From the IMG/VR virus record IMGVR_UViG_3300044959_000348, positions 106,696 through 170,695 of that record: a stretch of 64,000 nt of DNA, one strand, 5' to 3'. Positions 16,633-24,147 of the stretch are shown here, piece by piece (position 1 is the stretch's first letter; every line of letters begins with the position of its first letter). This DNA is from a virus. A program made the translations under genes and the position numbers. The notes under the pieces are model-generated. The model had not been told where the DNA came from. It worked only from the letters and a program-made list of their open reading frames with translations, and searched no databases.

Positions 16633-16962
16633 ATGAAAAAGCCAAATAAACAAAACCAAATCAACAAACATATAACCAATATGCTAAATTGCATAGATTT
16701 GTATGACTTTATTACAGTACTGTCCAAAATATTATTACTGTCAGGCACTATTGATTTAGACACTGCCAACAAAATCACAATGAACAGAATCACAATAGAT
16801 AACTGCCCCAGAATTATAGACATATACACTTACCTTCACCATAACATACCGAAACTTACAAAAACCAAATTCCTAAGAATACTAGCCAGATACATAGCTA
16901 TAAAAGTCAATACAAGCATCTCCTACACACTGCACTGCATCAAAAAATCACTTAACTGGTGA
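16633..16962 (+). CDS. Unknown small basic protein, 109 aa
   Basis: A Lys/Ile/Asn-rich helical protein without recognised motifs. The N-terminus is strongly basic (KKPNKQNQINKH), the middle hydrophobic (DFITVLSKILLLSGTIDL). It could be a DNA-binding or primase accessory protein given the divergent primase gene, but this is only context. The stop codon TGA is formed by the first bases (GTGAAC) of element E, so the natural C-terminus may have been altered by the element's arrival. Confidence 0.6.
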   Translation: MKKPNKQNQINKHITNMLNCIDLYDFITVLSKILLLSGTIDLDTANKITMNRITIDNCPRIIDIYTYLHHNIPKLTKTKFLRILARYIAIKVNTSISYTLHCIKKSLNW

Positions 16963-17139
16963 ACTACCCTCCACCTATAGAGGTGGAGGGTTCGTGAGAA
17001 GTTTGGTAGTTTTTACACTACCCTTATTCTCACAGGACGGTTCACACGCCCACTACTGGCTATCTGCTTCTTTGCAGACTCGCTAGATACTTTATTTTAG
17101 CAATTCATCCCCATCTTAAAGAAGATGGAGTCTTCTTGC
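16959..17139 (-). ncRNA. omegaRNA-like solo element E (second scaffold type)
   Basis: Read on the minus strand: a hairpin element CAAGAAG-CTCCATCTT/AAGATGGGGATGAATTGC (17100-17139), a structured middle with GGGCGTGTGAACCGTCC and paired GGTAGT/ACTACC and TGTGAGAA/TTCTCACG arms, then a terminal hairpin CCTCCACCTCTATAGGTGGAGG and AGTTCAC. The hairpin with GATGAATTGC is a feature associated with IS200/IS605 ends and is shared with element F; the middle differs from the F/G/I type, so this is a separate lineage. The rest of the stretch up to 17263 holds nothing I can identify. Confidence 0.6.
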
Positions 17140-17263
17140 TGAATTTTTGATAAAAAGACGTATCTAACACTACAATTGCAAGTATTATTCACAACATACT
17201 TGACCTTGGTCCAATCATATGTTATAGAATATACATGCATATAAATCTATTTTACCGAAAACA

Positions 17264-17791
17264 CTATGGAACAAAAAACTTACTAATCTTAGACACAAAA
17301 CGCAAAACAAGCAATGCAGCTAACAATAGTAAACCTACAATCAAAGCAATAAAAATCCATCGTAATGTACTGTTCAATTCCGTTATCTTCTTTATATTCT
17401 CTTCATGCTTCAACATTTTCTCATAAGCATCAATAGCCTTATGCAACGAAGCTATCTTCTCTACATACACTAAACTATCAAGACAAGTCGCCTTTACATA
17501 AACAGTATCACGCACTTTATGAAGCTGTAACCTAACCCTGTTATTCTCTACTTGAATGACAGTATCCCTTCCTGGTAAATAAAACGTATCACTCACGGTT
17601 CTTTGTACAGTATCATGTTTTATAACCGTCTGCGTATCTAAACCGCCATACTTGGTGGCTATGTACCCAATAGACGGCCTCGGACCTATCAAAACAACAG
17701 CCCTATCCAATTTACGCTCTGCTCTTTTTATATGACTGAAATAAGAGCAACCAGACAAAAATATGAGCAATAGTAACAACACAGATCTCAT
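17264..17791 (-). CDS. Putative unimolecular spanin (lipoprotein with C-terminal membrane segment), 175 aa
   Basis: Start at ATG 17791, 6 nt after TATAAT; an upstream in-frame start would run through the terminator. The N-terminus is a lipoprotein signal, MRSVLLLLLIFLSGC, with lipobox LSGC (Cys15). The middle (~20-140) is strand-rich then helical, with valine/aspartate pieces such as HDTVQRTVSDTF and KVRDTVYVK. Residues 145-166 (IFIALIVGLLLLAALLVLRF) form one membrane helix, followed by a short basic tail. One protein anchored in the outer membrane by lipid and in the inner membrane by a C-terminal helix is the layout of u-spanins such as T1 gp11, which fuse the two membranes at lysis. It could also be another Bacteroidota phage lipoprotein. 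It follows the capsid terminator directly. Confidence 0.6.
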   Translation of the reverse strand: MRSVLLLLLIFLSGCSYFSHIKRAERKLDRAVVLIGPRPSIGYIATKYGGLDTQTVIKHDTVQRTVSDTFYLPGRDTVIQVENNRVRLQLHKVRDTVYVKATCLDSLVYVEKIASLHKAIDAYEKMLKHEENIKKITELNSTLRWIFIALIVGLLLLAALLVLRFVSKISKFFVP

Positions 17792-17797
17792 AAGACA

Positions 17798-17803
17798 ATT
17801 ATA
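17798..17803 (-). promoter_or_regulatory. Leaderless-type promoter for the spanin gene
   Basis: TATAAT, 6 nt, ATG 17791, starting 2 nt after the T-run of the capsid terminator. Confidence 0.75.
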
Positions 17804-17805
17804 CA

Positions 17806-17846
17806 CAAAAAAATAAAAAAGCGGGAGAAGTTTGACTTCCCCCGCT
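17806..17846 (-). terminator. Rho-independent terminator after the capsid gene
   Basis: On the minus strand GCGGGGGAAGT-CAA-ACTTCTCCCGC (17821-17845) forms an ~11-bp stem with one mismatch and a tight loop, followed by TTTTTTATTTTTTT. It is 25 nt past the capsid stop and is the only clear intrinsic terminator I found. Confidence 0.9.
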
Positions 17847-17870
17847 AGCAAAATAACCAGTATTGTATTA

Positions 17871-19463
17871 TTATAGACCCTGCAGAACAGGTAACCCTCT
17901 GAACCTAAATGGCACTACCAGCTCTTTCACAAAAGGAATCGCATCAGATTGATGGAACAGCGCAAAAGCTTGTTGCACCGTGTTATTAAAATTACCCACA
18001 GTAGGACCAGCAGTGATGGGTAGGAACGTAGCATAAAGAGCCGGAGATAGATTGTTTTCTACTAAATTATGAATAGCAAAACCACCGGCAGTATGCATGT
18101 TACTACCAGCGGTAGCGGTGTCAACACCATCAAATACACTTTCAAGCGCCATATTTACTATCACAGGAACACCCCTATAATAACCAACAAGACCATTGAT
18201 AAATCTTGAATCCTCACGCACGAAGTTAGAAGGGTCAATCAGCCCAGTACGAGCCAACCAATAGGCCATGCGAGGACTTACTAAGTAAGCATTGGCAGTA
18301 AGGCCTATGAAAGATCTTTTAGCTAACACATAATTGACCCCCTCAAGCTCACCCATAATCTTATCAACTATTGGGTTGTATTGATTATAAGAACTAGCAG
18401 CAGGACCACCTGTGCCTATAGGCGTAGATGCATCAATTTCGATTATCCCAGCTTGAGGCAAAATCTGTCTTACATAAACCTGCGCAATGTATCTGTTAAT
18501 CAAATCCGTGAGCGTATTGCTGAGCCTTTCCGTCAGAAGCGACACAATATCTGTATTCATAGATTTTTGCAAACCATGCACTAAAAATAGATCAATCTCG
18601 GCTTCAATTTTATTCTGCTTGGTATTCACAGTAAACTCACGCATGCTCAGACGAAGACGAGTGTCGTTAGGATTCACAGGATAAGCATTTTGCCCAGGGA
18701 AATCTGCGTCAAAGGTAAGCGTGAAAACCACCGACGTCAAGTTACTAGAAGAACTTACTGTAAAAGTGCTGATGGCACCCCCATATACTAAGTTGCTTGA
18801 ACCATAACCTATTGTAATTTGTGACGGGAAAGTTATAGTTATACCATTTACTGTTACAGAGGGAGCAGGTATCAAAAATTGCCCATCGCCCGAATCTAAA
18901 ATAGTATAAGTGGCCTTATTCCCATTACTATCAATAGCAGTTATAGTAAGTTTATAACTGCGCGACAAACCAGGGATACCCACAGTGCTAAAAGGGGCAG
19001 CAGTTACACTGGATGCTGCCGGACTTGGCGTAGCATCAAACTGAAGCACTTGCTGTGAAATACCTGTATCACTGTATTGATAAGCCCCAGCCACAGGATA
19101 CACCGGAGGCGCACCAGTCACAGACACAAGGTCAGGCAAATAAATAGTCAAGTTAGGCATATCTACACTCTTCTCTAACGCCACTAACCCAGCAATAGAA
19201 GACACTAAGGAAGTCAAAGAAGCCAACTGAATTACAGTACCAAAGTTTTGAAATCCACCACCGGAAGGATAACCTACCGCTCCAAGATTAGGCGCCGAGA
19301 AAAATGATCTGACCTTCTCTATCTTTGCAGTGTTAGCCAACATACGACAAAACTCATCAAGTCTTTGTTTCGCATAGTGCTCCCGATTGAAGGAGCCCTG
19401 CATGAGCGCTCTGCGGAAATGTTGATTTCGAAGCGCTCGTTCGAGTATATCTTTTGTATTCAT
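17871..19463 (-). CDS. Major capsid protein, T4 gp23-like HK97 fold, 530 aa
   Basis: The C-terminal half carries the gp23-type pattern: REFTVNTKQNKIEAEIDLF and VHGLQKSMNTDIVSLL (residues ~275-310), followed by LINRYIAQVY, aligned with the 'K-A-E-[x]-DLRAVHG-(D/A)AE-EI-REI' region of T4-like capsid proteins. Later YLVSPRMAYWLARTGLI and LVGYYRGVPVIVNMAL match its A-domain. Residues ~165-255 are a Thr/Ser-rich beta segment (ITAIDSNGNKATYTI) that looks like an inserted surface domain. It lacks a TATAAT-6-ATG promoter and instead has GGAGGTG before ATG, 10 nt after the upstream acidic gene, so it is translated by Shine-Dalgarno from a shared mRNA. A strong terminator follows. Confidence 0.85.
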   Translation of the reverse strand: MNTKDILERALRNQHFRRALMQGSFNREHYAKQRLDEFCRMLANTAKIEKVRSFFSAPNLGAVGYPSGGGFQNFGTVIQLASLTSLVSSIAGLVALEKSVDMPNLTIYLPDLVSVTGAPPVYPVAGAYQYSDTGISQQVLQFDATPSPAASSVTAAPFSTVGIPGLSRSYKLTITAIDSNGNKATYTILDSGDGQFLIPAPSVTVNGITITFPSQITIGYGSSNLVYGGAISTFTVSSSSNLTSVVFTLTFDADFPGQNAYPVNPNDTRLRLSMREFTVNTKQNKIEAEIDLFLVHGLQKSMNTDIVSLLTERLSNTLTDLINRYIAQVYVRQILPQAGIIEIDASTPIGTGGPAASSYNQYNPIVDKIMGELEGVNYVLAKRSFIGLTANAYLVSPRMAYWLARTGLIDPSNFVREDSRFINGLVGYYRGVPVIVNMALESVFDGVDTATAGSNMHTAGGFAIHNLVENNLSPALYATFLPITAGPTVGNFNNTVQQAFALFHQSDAIPFVKELVVPFRFRGLPVLQGL

Positions 19464-19465
19464 AT

Positions 19466-19472
19466 CACCTCC
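19466..19472 (-). promoter_or_regulatory. Strong Shine-Dalgarno of the capsid gene
   Basis: GGAGGTG, 2 nt, ATG 19463 (minus strand). It is the only obvious Shine-Dalgarno near a start in the window. Confidence 0.85.
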
Positions 19473-19473
19473 A

Positions 19474-19815
19474 TTAGATCATTTTGTTGCTTTGTGCTCT
19501 CTTCGAGAATATCTTTCGTATCACATTCTCTACATCAACAGCATTAGACTTAGAATAAAATTCAGTCTCCATTTCCTCTTCTTCATCCGACATAAACTCC
19601 ACATCTTCTTGTTCTACATCACTTGCAAGATCAACTTCATTGCCCCACAATAAATCAGAAAACTCCTCTTCTGATTCAGTAAATTTGGCTCCGCGTGTCT
19701 CAAACTCGTGTTCTTGATTCTTAGTACGCTTTTTAGCCTCCTCAGAGGCATGAGCATCACCTTTCGAGTGATGCTTGCGCTCAATCTGAGATATTTTTCT
19801 TATCAGCGCTCTCAT
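19474..19815 (-). CDS. Small acidic protein upstream of capsid, 113 aa (scaffold/core candidate)
   Basis: Start at ATG 19815, 6 nt after TATAAT, rather than an in-frame ATG that overlaps the box. The N-terminal 45 residues are basic (MRALIRKISQIERKHHSKGD), the middle is very acidic (TESEEEFSDLL and FMSDEEEEMETEF), and the C-terminus is basic again (RKIFSKRAQSNK). It shares an mRNA with the capsid gene. In T4-like phages small acidic/basic core proteins and the scaffold lie just before the capsid gene, so a prohead core or scaffold role is plausible but inferred from position and charge only. Confidence 0.7.
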   Translation of the reverse strand: MRALIRKISQIERKHHSKGDAHASEEAKKRTKNQEHEFETRGAKFTESEEEFSDLLWGNEVDLASDVEQEDVEFMSDEEEEMETEFYSKSNAVDVENVIRKIFSKRAQSNKMI

Positions 19816-19821
19816 ATCACA

Positions 19822-19827
19822 ATTATA
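19822..19827 (-). promoter_or_regulatory. Leaderless-type promoter for the acidic-protein/capsid operon
   Basis: TATAAT, 6 nt, ATG 19815; no other box precedes the capsid gene. Confidence 0.75.
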
Positions 19828-19835
19828 CAAATAGT

Positions 19836-21749
19836 TTATCTTCTGCGTCTTTGTTGTTTTTTCCGTGCAAGCTCTTTGCGGCCTGAACGCCGTTTCTCAA
19901 CTTCATGTCTTCTATGTCTCTTTTCAACATCATGTTCCTTGTGATCTCTCTTTGTGTCACTGTAAAAGCCAGCTCTCTTCATCTTAAAATAATTGGGTGT
20001 GGGTTTTAGCTTCTTTCTAATTTTAGATATGTTGGATTGCCATTCTCTAACTTGCTCCTTGCCTAACGCACGTCTGCGCTTGGAAAATAACTTGCCTCGA
20101 GTCACAAAAGCTCTTCTCTTGCGAGAGGCCGATTTCTTTTCTTCGCTTTCTTCTTCCTCTCCCTCTTCTTCTGATTCTGTGTCTTCACTCTTTTCTTCCT
20201 CTTCACCTTTTTCCTCTTCTTCTTCCCAGCCCCAATCAAACTCTACCGATTCTTCTTCTTCACCTTCAGCTTCTTCCTTTTCTTCTTTTTCTTGCAACAG
20301 CAATTCAGCTAATTTTTCAGCTAACTCCTTCGCACTTTCTACAACTTCTGCAGCCTCCGCTTTAGCAATAAACACCTTAGACTCTTCTTCTATTTTTTCT
20401 TGCTCTTCATCACTGAAATACTTGGAAAAGTATTCTAACAGATCATTCACTAACCCACCAGCAGAAATAGACTTAGAAAACATACGTCTCTTATTAATCA
20501 GCCTTCTGACTATAGCCTTAGCCTCTTCACTCGGCTCAATAGCCACATATTCTTCTTCAAAATCTTCTAAAGGCAACTCAGAAGGAGTCAAATCAGAAAC
20601 ATCCTCACTTACATACTCAACATCATCATCTTCTAAATATTCATCATAATCCTCATAATCATCTTCATACTCTTCAGGATATTCTTCATCTTCATAATCC
20701 TCATAATCATCTTCATACTCTTCAGGATATTCTTCATCTTCATAATCAGGATATTCTCCAAATTCCTCTTCTTCATGCCACTCCTCAGAACCTTCACGTG
20801 GTTCTTCTAAAGTCATATCTTCCATTTCTTCTATTGTCTGCTCCAAGTCGTCAAACTCAGAAGACCCTTCCTCCTCAAAATACGCACGATACAGCGGGTC
20901 AGTAAATCTCTTTCTAGTCGAGAATGCTTTATTATGCTTTTTATTACGCATAGCCAAACCATACGCCTGAGACATCATCTCTTCAAACAGCGAATCAACT
21001 ATTGCATCAGACAACTCAGATATAAAACTTATATACACTGTCTGACCATTGAGTATCTGTCTAATGCTCCCAACACCTGAAAATCCAGTAGTAGCACCAG
21101 ACGAGCTCACAACAAAAGCTAAATACATAGCCAGAAAACGCAATTGTGTTCTATCAGCAAAAGCCTGCATAAACCCAGTCCTCATAAGCACTTGTCGTAT
21201 TACACGGAAATACTGTCTTGTATTAGCAGGCAAATCAGCTCCCTCATCAATCAAATCACCATCCTCGCTGGCTAAACTTTCCTGCTCTAATGCCTCCACT
21301 TCACCACTATCCACTAAATAATGTATCATAAGCGCAAAAGTAGTAGAAAATATGTAGTTAGTAAAAGCACGAACCAAAATCTTGATTTCGGCTTCCGCCG
21401 TTCTCAATTCTAACTCACTACTCCCTTTAATACGATGAGCAGAAATAAGTCCTCTGGCAAATCTGCTTATCAAACTGACAATATTCATTATAATCCTACG
21501 AGATGGCCTACGAGCAGCCATCACAAAAGTTCTGGCTAAAATAGAAGTAACTTGTCTCAGTTTTGTAGACAACATATTGAACGCACCAGGCGTCCTCTTA
21601 GACCAAGTAGGCAACTGTGATAAAAATCCTTCACTCAAAATACCACTCTGCACTAAACTATCACTTATACTTGCATAGTTTTTTCGAACACCCTTAGGCG
21701 CTATAGTACATTTGCCTCCAAAGCATATTCTCTTGGTTTTGATACTCAT
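19836..21749 (-). CDS. Large acidic protein with basic ends, 637 aa (prohead scaffold candidate)
   Basis: Residues 1-270 are helical and basic to neutral (PSRRIIMNIVSLISRFARGL, FSTTFALMIHYLVD). From ~290 to 560 the chain is extremely acidic and partly repetitive (EEYPEEYEDDYEDYEDEEYP; KEEKEEAEGEEEESVEF), and the last ~75 residues are strongly basic (RHRRHEVEKRRSGRKEL, ending RRRR). It lies two genes upstream of the capsid gene. Polar charge blocks like these suit a scaffold or internal core protein that is removed or packed with DNA, but no family motif is seen. No protease has been recognised next to it. ATG 21749 stands 6 nt after TATAAT. Confidence 0.75.
   Translation of the reverse strand: MSIKTKRICFGGKCTIAPKGVRKNYASISDSLVQSGILSEGFLSQLPTWSKRTPGAFNMLSTKLRQVTSILARTFVMAARRPSRRIIMNIVSLISRFARGLISAHRIKGSSELELRTAEAEIKILVRAFTNYIFSTTFALMIHYLVDSGEVEALEQESLASEDGDLIDEGADLPANTRQYFRVIRQVLMRTGFMQAFADRTQLRFLAMYLAFVVSSSGATTGFSGVGSIRQILNGQTVYISFISELSDAIVDSLFEEMMSQAYGLAMRNKKHNKAFSTRKRFTDPLYRAYFEEEGSSEFDDLEQTIEEMEDMTLEEPREGSEEWHEEEEFGEYPDYEDEEYPEEYEDDYEDYEDEEYPEEYEDDYEDYDEYLEDDDVEYVSEDVSDLTPSELPLEDFEEEYVAIEPSEEAKAIVRRLINKRRMFSKSISAGGLVNDLLEYFSKYFSDEEQEKIEEESKVFIAKAEAAEVVESAKELAEKLAELLLQEKEEKEEAEGEEEESVEFDWGWEEEEEKGEEEEKSEDTESEEEGEEEESEEKKSASRKRRAFVTRGKLFSKRRRALGKEQVREWQSNISKIRKKLKPTPNYFKMKRAGFYSDTKRDHKEHDVEKRHRRHEVEKRRSGRKELARKKQQRRRR
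20651..20746. repeat. Perfect 48-bp tandem duplication
   Basis: Two identical 48-nt units (20651-20698, 20699-20746) inside the acidic protein gene, coding for a 16-residue Glu/Tyr/Asp unit. The length is a multiple of three, so the frame is kept; perfect identity suggests a recent slip. Confidence 0.9.
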
Positions 21750-21755
21750 ATTCCA

Positions 21756-21761
21756 ATTATA
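21756..21761 (-). promoter_or_regulatory. Leaderless-type promoter for gene 19836-21749
   Basis: TATAAT, 6 nt, ATG 21749. Confidence 0.75.
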
Positions 21762-21773
21762 CTAAAATCATAT

Positions 21774-22010
21774 TCATTTACCTAGTTCTCCTAATCTGTC
21801 ATTCAACTGCTCATTACTCAAGCGAATAATTTGTCTATTTTGTTTGTCCTTTTCCATTTCTTTTTGCTTCTCTTCTATAAACTTCTCTATGATATCTAAA
21901 GTGTATTCCTCAACATTATGCAAACCTAACTTATTTAGATTTATTTTTAGCTTGATTAAGTCCTCTATTTTCCATGAAGATACGAAAAAAGTCCTTGGCC
22001 AAAGCACCAT
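21774..22010 (-). CDS. Small Lys/Glu-rich helical protein, 78 aa, overlapping the gp26-like gene
   Basis: The frame overlaps the last 80 nt of the gp26-like gene in the +1 frame and continues 157 nt beyond it. The part after the overlap is a convincing amphipathic helix (LGLHNVEEYTLDIIEKF and EEKQKEMEKDKQNRQ). No start codon lies in the non-overlapping part before MEKDK, so expression needs either initiation at ATG 22010 within the upstream gene or a +1 frameshift at the run of T near 21987. Tail chaperone genes of other phages use such extensions, hence the interest. It is not recognised otherwise. Confidence 0.55.
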   Translation of the reverse strand: MVLWPRTFFVSSWKIEDLIKLKINLNKLGLHNVEEYTLDIIEKFIEEKQKEMEKDKQNRQIIRLSNEQLNDRLGELGK

Positions 22011-22758
22011 AGTAATTCACTTTGTTTTTATGACCACACCCTGTGCATACATATGTTTTATCTTCAACAGGTATAGCAATACAATTTATCATAGCATCAA
22101 ATACTGATAAAATATCATCATGCTCTGCATTAATGATCATATCCGCAATACCCATAGGATCTCTTTCAAAACCTATAACAGATAATATTAGAAAAGCCGT
22201 ATCTAAATCCGGCACATTGCCTCTTAGCATTCTAACCAACTGTGGCAAATGAGTAGCTATAAACTCGCCGGTAGGATATTTGCACTGATACTCTTTACCA
22301 CCCACAGTAATAGAAAACAAAGGACTCTCAATCTTTTTGAACTTCACATCAGACATATGCACTTTAAAGCTGTGATTCTTACCACACTCCACACACTCTG
22401 TATTCAAAACAAACTCCATGTCCTTATTTATAGAAATACCCCAGAACAAATAAAACGCATAATAAATATCAGGCAAAAATAAATGAGGCAGCTTATCCAC
22501 AAACATACTCACAAAGTTATAAATGTATAAAAAAATCGTAAATTCATCCGCATTTCTTGGGAAGTTACGACCATAGTATAAAAACCCAGCAAAGTTTATA
22601 GGCCTGATATACACTTGCTCAAAAGTATAAACAGACCCCAACGGAAAAGTCTGCGTCAATATAGGTATCCCAACAGGAGTCGATATCTTATCAGCACCAG
22701 CTCTCAATCTTTCCTTTTCACCCCAGGTCATAAATTCTTCTACCTTAGGATTTTGCAT
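21931..22758 (-). CDS. T4 gp26-like baseplate hub/tail assembly chaperone with zinc site, 275 aa
   Basis: The layout follows the T4 baseplate hub protein family (gp26-like): an N-terminal part with 'LGSVYTFEQVYIRPI', a helical middle, then a paired zinc knuckle C122-VE-C125 in FVLNTECVECGKNHSFKV followed by LFSITVGGKEYQCKYPTGEF, and a second knuckle C238-TG-C241 (YVCTGCGHKNKV) near the end. In T4-like phages this protein helps build the baseplate hub and is not in the mature virion. It lies among other minus-strand tail genes. The match is by pattern and order of segments, not by exact identity. ATG 22758 is 6 nt after TAGAAT. Confidence 0.6.
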   Translation of the reverse strand: MQNPKVEEFMTWGEKERLRAGADKISTPVGIPILTQTFPLGSVYTFEQVYIRPINFAGFLYYGRNFPRNADEFTIFLYIYNFVSMFVDKLPHLFLPDIYYAFYLFWGISINKDMEFVLNTECVECGKNHSFKVHMSDVKFKKIESPLFSITVGGKEYQCKYPTGEFIATHLPQLVRMLRGNVPDLDTAFLILSVIGFERDPMGIADMIINAEHDDILSVFDAMINCIAIPVEDKTYVCTGCGHKNKVNYYGALAKDFFRIFMENRGLNQAKNKSK

Positions 22759-22764
22759 AAAACA

Positions 22765-22770
22765 ATTCTA
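22765..22770 (-). promoter_or_regulatory. Leaderless-type promoter for gene 21931-22758
   Basis: TAGAAT, 6 nt, ATG 22758; one mismatch to TATAAT. Confidence 0.6.
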
Positions 22771-22785
22771 CTATTTTCCGGTAAA

Positions 22786-23736
22786 TCATACAGAATACAA
22801 AATCACTTTTTCAGCTAAAAAAATATCCTCCTCATATAAACATACACTATACAAAACTTGCTCTACTTTATCCTTCGTCGCCACCATTCCAAAACTGATG
22901 GAAACATTGTAAGACAATATGTTCTCAAAAATATAATCTGCATCTATCTCACTAAATAACTTAGGAAAATGCTTCTGTAAAAACATCCTAAATAAACATA
23001 CGCTCGAATCATAATCAGAACATCGACAAATAATTCTGGAAAACTCTACAAATGAAGCATACTCCTTAACATAAAACATCACCTTATCTCCTACTGCACT
23101 CATAAAAACCACATAATCACTATAATCATCGCGATACGACTTATGCCTTCTATAACACATATCCACATCAATAAAATCAATATCACCTTCATACAAACAC
23201 AATATATCTAACAGTCCCTTAGTAGCTCTTTCTACATCTATCTCAATACCACACAAAACCAACAACCTTTGAAATATATGCCCATAATAATACCATATCA
23301 TACCATTACAATTTCTTATATTGCCCTTTGCAACTTTTTTCAATATCCTAACAGCCTTATGCCACTTTCTATTCTGTTTCGTATCAAACAATTCATTTCC
23401 AATAGGATTGCCTACAAATATCTTATGCCCTAACAAATTCAAAAATACATTCTCATAAATAAAACTGTTTGTCTTGTACAACATATCATGCACTATCTTT
23501 ATCTTAAACCTCAAAATATAACGCAACATATCATAAAAACATAACCCGCTTTGCACGAATAGAACACTCATCATATTGTTATACACACGCTCAACTAAAA
23601 CTCTGTCATATCTAAAAGATAAAGCTTTGCTTCTTATATGGTCACGGTCTATACAAACAAAATAATTATCCTTGATAGGCTTATTCCTCCTTTTTATGCA
23701 CGATAAATACTTTTCACCAGTATGGAAATATAACAC
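22786..23736 (-). CDS. Unknown protein, 316 aa
   Basis: Not recognised. It is rich in Tyr, Cys, Phe and Val and has several Cys near the C-terminal half (IICRCSDYDSSVCLFRMF). The only start compatible with the frame is GTG 23736, 11 nt after TATAAT; that box overlaps the stop codon of the preceding gene (23749). Its position between gp26-like and other unknown minus genes suggests a tail or baseplate assembly function. Confidence 0.7.
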   Translation of the reverse strand: MLYFHTGEKYLSCIKRRNKPIKDNYFVCIDRDHIRSKALSFRYDRVLVERVYNNMMSVLFVQSGLCFYDMLRYILRFKIKIVHDMLYKTNSFIYENVFLNLLGHKIFVGNPIGNELFDTKQNRKWHKAVRILKKVAKGNIRNCNGMIWYYYGHIFQRLLVLCGIEIDVERATKGLLDILCLYEGDIDFIDVDMCYRRHKSYRDDYSDYVVFMSAVGDKVMFYVKEYASFVEFSRIICRCSDYDSSVCLFRMFLQKHFPKLFSEIDADYIFENILSYNVSISFGMVATKDKVEQVLYSVCLYEEDIFLAEKVILYSV

Positions 23737-23747
23737 AAAAACACAAA

Positions 23748-23753
23748 ATTATA
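23748..23753 (-). promoter_or_regulatory. Promoter box for gene 22786-23736
   Basis: TATAAT containing the TAA stop of the upstream gene; 11 nt to GTG 23736. Confidence 0.5.
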
Positions 23754-24147
23754 ATACCTCTATTTTTGATTCACTATGCTGACTGCCAGAGGCTTTATCT
23801 TTGTTTATCTTGCTGTGTATGTCATACAAAACTTTGAGTTGCCCTGTAAGCTTATCAATAATCACAAATACCTCCTTCTCACCCAGATTGTCCATATTCT
23901 TCTGAAAATGCTCTATCGCCCTATTTAGAAGCACTACAATCTTAGTCAAAACAATCTTCAAACTCACATTGATATACTCATCAAAAATATCTCCAACACT
24001 ATCAGCATTCTGATAAAAAAATGACTCTATACTAACATTCTCTAATTCCGCCGGAACATTCCCATTAAACCTGCTCTTATAAACATCTATAAAAGACCTC
24101 CAAAGATCATTTACTTTTACAATTTGTGTTTTAATATCCTCACGCAT
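23749..24147 (-). CDS. Unknown small helical protein, 132 aa
   Basis: Mostly helical, mildly acidic, with a heptad-like hydrophobic spacing in LKIVLTKIVVLLNRAIEHF and a charged disordered end (NKDKASGSQHSESKIEV). The start ATG overlaps the last codons of the upstream 573-aa gene by 8 nt, so the two are translationally coupled. No box precedes it. Possibly a partner or chaperone of the upstream protein; this is inferred from the overlap only. Confidence 0.7.
   Translation of the reverse strand: MREDIKTQIVKVNDLWRSFIDVYKSRFNGNVPAELENVSIESFFYQNADSVGDIFDEYINVSLKIVLTKIVVLLNRAIEHFQKNMDNLGEKEVFVIIDKLTGQLKVLYDIHSKINKDKASGSQHSESKIEVL

Noticed and set aside
19993-20649. A 218-aa Ser/Pro-rich plus-strand frame opposite the acidic protein gene
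   Set aside because: Its Ser/Phe richness is the antisense of Glu/Asp/Lys codons; no promoter or start context.
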